From Fimenecus sp052273845 (GTDB lineage Bacteria > Bacillota > Clostridia > Oscillospirales > Acutalibacteraceae): a DNA stretch of 13,473 bases. The stretch is taken from assembly GCA_052273845.1 (NCBI GenBank), contig DAVZHM010000053.1:1-13473 (forward strand), written 5' to 3'. Shown piece by piece: positions 11,916-13,473 of the stretch; the first letter of the stretch is position 1; each line of letters starts with the position of its first letter. The notes beneath the pieces were generated by a model. The model had not been told where the DNA came from. It did not search any database and was given only the letters and a program-made list of their open reading frames with translations. The position numbers were made by a program, and so were the translations under genes.

Positions 11916-13376
11916 TTATAACTTATGGGTTTCGTAAAACGGCAAAACCGCCGCCTTTCGTTTTTCGATTTCCCGGAACCCCGAAATATATTCATATGGG
12001 TATTTATAGTTAAATATGCGCGCAATCTCTTTGCCGTGCGGTGCTTTCAGTTTGGTCACCGCTCCTGCGCCCACGGCGAACACGGTGTGACATTCTTCCA
12101 TCATAAAGATGTTGTAAAGACATTCAAATCCCGTTTTTGCGTAGCCGGTGTTTTCCAAATTGCCGAGTGTTTTGGACTGCCGATACATATAATACGGATT
12201 GTAGCCCGATGCGGTCAGGTTTTCATAAGCGTAGCGGAGCATTTCGTCTGCCGCCGTGCCTGCTTCGCGGTCGATTTGCGTATTCTGCACGCCGAGATTG
12301 GAAGAACGCTTCAAAGAAAGCGTGTGCACGGTGATGTTTTCGGGCGCAAAGTCCAACGCTTTGTCGATGGAACTGTAAAAAGAGAAAACGGAGTCCGTCG
12401 GCAAACCTGCAATGAAATCCATATTGATATTTTGAAACCCGACTGCGCGCGCTTCATAAAATTTTTCCGCGGTAAGCGCAGACGTGTGCTTTCTGCCGAT
12501 GACACGCAGTACATCGTCATTAAATGTCTGCGGGTTAATGCTGATGCGCGTCACGCCGCCGTTTTTAAGCGCTTCCAATTTTTCGCGGGTGACGGTGTCG
12601 GGTCTGCCCGCCTCCACAGTATATTCACGCACCGTGGAAACATCAAACGATTCGCCCACCGCCATAAGCAAGCGCTGTAAATCGTCCGCCGAAAGGGTGG
12701 TGGGTGTGCCGCCGCCGAAATAGACGCTTTCCAAACGAAGTCCCAATTTTTGCGCCTGCGCGCCCGTCAGACGGATTTCCTCACACAGAAGCCGCACATA
12801 GTCGGGCACCAATTTTTTGGCGGTTTCGCTCGTCATGGCGTGCGAAACGAACGAACAGTAACTGCACCGCGTGGGGCAAAAGGGAATCGAAACATATAAA
12901 CTGCATGAGTCGGGCCGCGAAGTACCGATAATCGCCGTTTCGCGTGCGGCAACGCTTTCGGTCAAAGCGGTTTTTTGCGGAGAGACGAAAAAACGGTCGG
13001 TAAAATATGCACGCGCCGCGTCCTTGCCCATTTCCGCCTGCAAATTCAAAAGCAATTTGGACGGACGAATCCCCGTCAAAAGTCCCCATTGCGGCGTGTA
13101 GCCCGTAAGCGCTTGCAAGCCCTCAAACAAAAGCGAGGCGAGCGCCAATTCGCGGTCGGGCACATTTTCAAGCGGCATGTTTTTTTGCCAATGCGCTCCT
13201 TGAATATGCAACTCTGCGCGTGCGGTATTTTCGCAAATCTCCGCCGAGCAAATATCTTCCCCCGGTTCAGGAACGGTTTTTTCATATACCACGCGGATTT
13301 TTTCGTTGGGGAAAAATACCCGTGTCAATTTTTCAAGTTCATATTGATAGGCATTGCCCAAAACTTCTAAAATCAT
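11916..13376 (-). CDS. hemZ: HemZ-type radical SAM protein (coproporphyrinogen III dehydrogenase family)
   Basis: A radical SAM enzyme of the HemN/HemW/HemZ superfamily; HemZ was named for oxygen-independent coproporphyrinogen III oxidation in haem synthesis, but its true role in haem-poor Clostridia is doubtful. The 486-residue length matches HemZ. A HemZ-specific N-terminal domain (1-155) contains LTGIRPSKLL (100-109). The [4Fe-4S] motif follows as PFCPTRCSYC with Cys167, Cys171 and Cys174, then FGGGTPTTL (220-228), SINPQTFNDDVLRVIGRKH and the late block YYMYRQSKTLGNLENTGY, which is characteristic of the family. The ATG at 13376 has GGAG nine bases upstream and overlaps the stop of the preceding gene as ATGA. 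No other haem gene is in the window. Confidence 0.93.
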   Translation of the reverse strand: MILEVLGNAYQYELEKLTRVFFPNEKIRVVYEKTVPEPGEDICSAEICENTARAELHIQGAHWQKNMPLENVPDRELALASLLFEGLQALTGYTPQWGLLTGIRPSKLLLNLQAEMGKDAARAYFTDRFFVSPQKTALTESVAARETAIIGTSRPDSCSLYVSIPFCPTRCSYCSFVSHAMTSETAKKLVPDYVRLLCEEIRLTGAQAQKLGLRLESVYFGGGTPTTLSADDLQRLLMAVGESFDVSTVREYTVEAGRPDTVTREKLEALKNGGVTRISINPQTFNDDVLRVIGRKHTSALTAEKFYEARAVGFQNINMDFIAGLPTDSVFSFYSSIDKALDFAPENITVHTLSLKRSSNLGVQNTQIDREAGTAADEMLRYAYENLTASGYNPYYMYRQSKTLGNLENTGYAKTGFECLYNIFMMEECHTVFAVGAGAVTKLKAPHGKEIARIFNYKYPYEYISGFREIEKRKAAVLPFYETHKL

Positions 13377-13471
13377 CGCCCAAATCTCCGCATATACCGA
13401 TTGTGTGTGCGCTCATACGCGAGGGTGGTTGCGCGGTTGTGGTTTACAAAGGGCTGGAGAAAGTACCGCTT
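13373..13471 (-). CDS. Unidentified protein, C-terminal 32 residues only
   Basis: The minus-strand frame entering the window at 13471 stays open for 32 codons and stops at TGA 13375-13373, which overlaps the hemZ ATG as ATGA. The visible tail reads KRYFLQPFVNHNR followed by ATTLAYERTHNRYMRRFGR; it is basic and soluble-looking. The tight overlap and the hemZ RBS inside it argue for a genuine coupled gene. The other two minus frames hit stops within the stretch. I do not recognise the family from this fragment. Confidence 0.65.
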   Translation of the reverse strand, partial: KRYFLQPFVNHNRATTLAYERTHNRYMRRFGR

Positions 13472-13473
13472 GG

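Noticed and set aside
11925..12680. A 251-codon + strand frame opposite hemZ.
   Set aside because: It is the antisense shadow of the radical SAM domain, Arg/His/Phe-rich with no motif.
1..13473. CRISPR array, prophage, integron or toxin-antitoxin system.
   Set aside because: There are no regularly spaced direct repeats, integrase or transposase motifs, phage genes or small toxin-antitoxin pairs in the window.

Overview
The window looks like chromosome of a low-to-mid GC Bacillota of class Clostridia, most likely an Oscillospiraceae/Ruminococcaceae-type gut anaerobe. The grounds are a zinc-tailed SecA, a HemZ-type radical SAM protein, a TSCPD/TIGR03905 four-cysteine protein, a SpoVB-like flippase next to MazG and an RqcP-type S4 protein (the Bacillus yabM-yabN-yabO order), strong AGGAGG-like ribosome binding sites and T-tailed intrinsic terminators. 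Nothing looks like phage, plasmid, CRISPR or a transposase. Most genes are core housekeeping genes; the less ordinary parts are two intergenic regions and one small acyl-CoA operon.

Layout, left to right. (1) The 3' part of secA on the + strand ends at 1243. It is followed by a terminator (1269-1304), a block of mini-hairpins with a long-range inverted repeat (1306-1448) and a second, possibly bidirectional terminator (1455-1499). (2) rlmA, a 23S rRNA guanine methyltransferase, lies on the minus strand (1559-2368). It diverges from a + strand operon of a class I/II aminotransferase, rsmA (ksgA) and a TSCPD protein (2521-4832). The two back-to-back promoters can be read in the 152-base gap, and the operon ends in a strong hairpin terminator (4849-4888). 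(3) A minus-strand pair follows: an acetyl-CoA hydrolase/CoA-transferase family protein (5851-7152) and downstream of it a stand-alone 2-oxoacid dehydrogenase E2-type acyltransferase with no lipoyl domain (4902-5822). (4) A gene-free stretch of about 480 bases (7153-7630) holds nested dyads, a two-tier stem-loop, a T-run hairpin, promoter-like sequences and GC-rich small hairpins. (5) A minus-strand operon reads flippase (SpoVB/YabM type), mazG, HU, rqcP (10899 down to 7631), with a good sigma-A promoter at 10923-10952 and terminators after HU and after rqcP. (6) A further minus-strand operon reads an unidentified partial gene, hemZ, then a uridine-kinase-like P-loop kinase (13471 down to 10949), with an ATGA overlap and short gaps.

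How the genes fit together. Two rRNA methyltransferases (RlmA for 23S, RsmA for 16S) and RqcP form a ribosome-maturation and quality-control theme. MazG cleans the nucleotide pool and HU compacts DNA. The CoA-transferase/E2 pair suggests a small acyl-CoA exchange module of unknown substrate. No large undescribed system is evident. The best leads are the leader region upstream of the CoA-transferase, the mini-hairpin element after secA, and the CoA-transferase/lipoyl-less E2 pairing.
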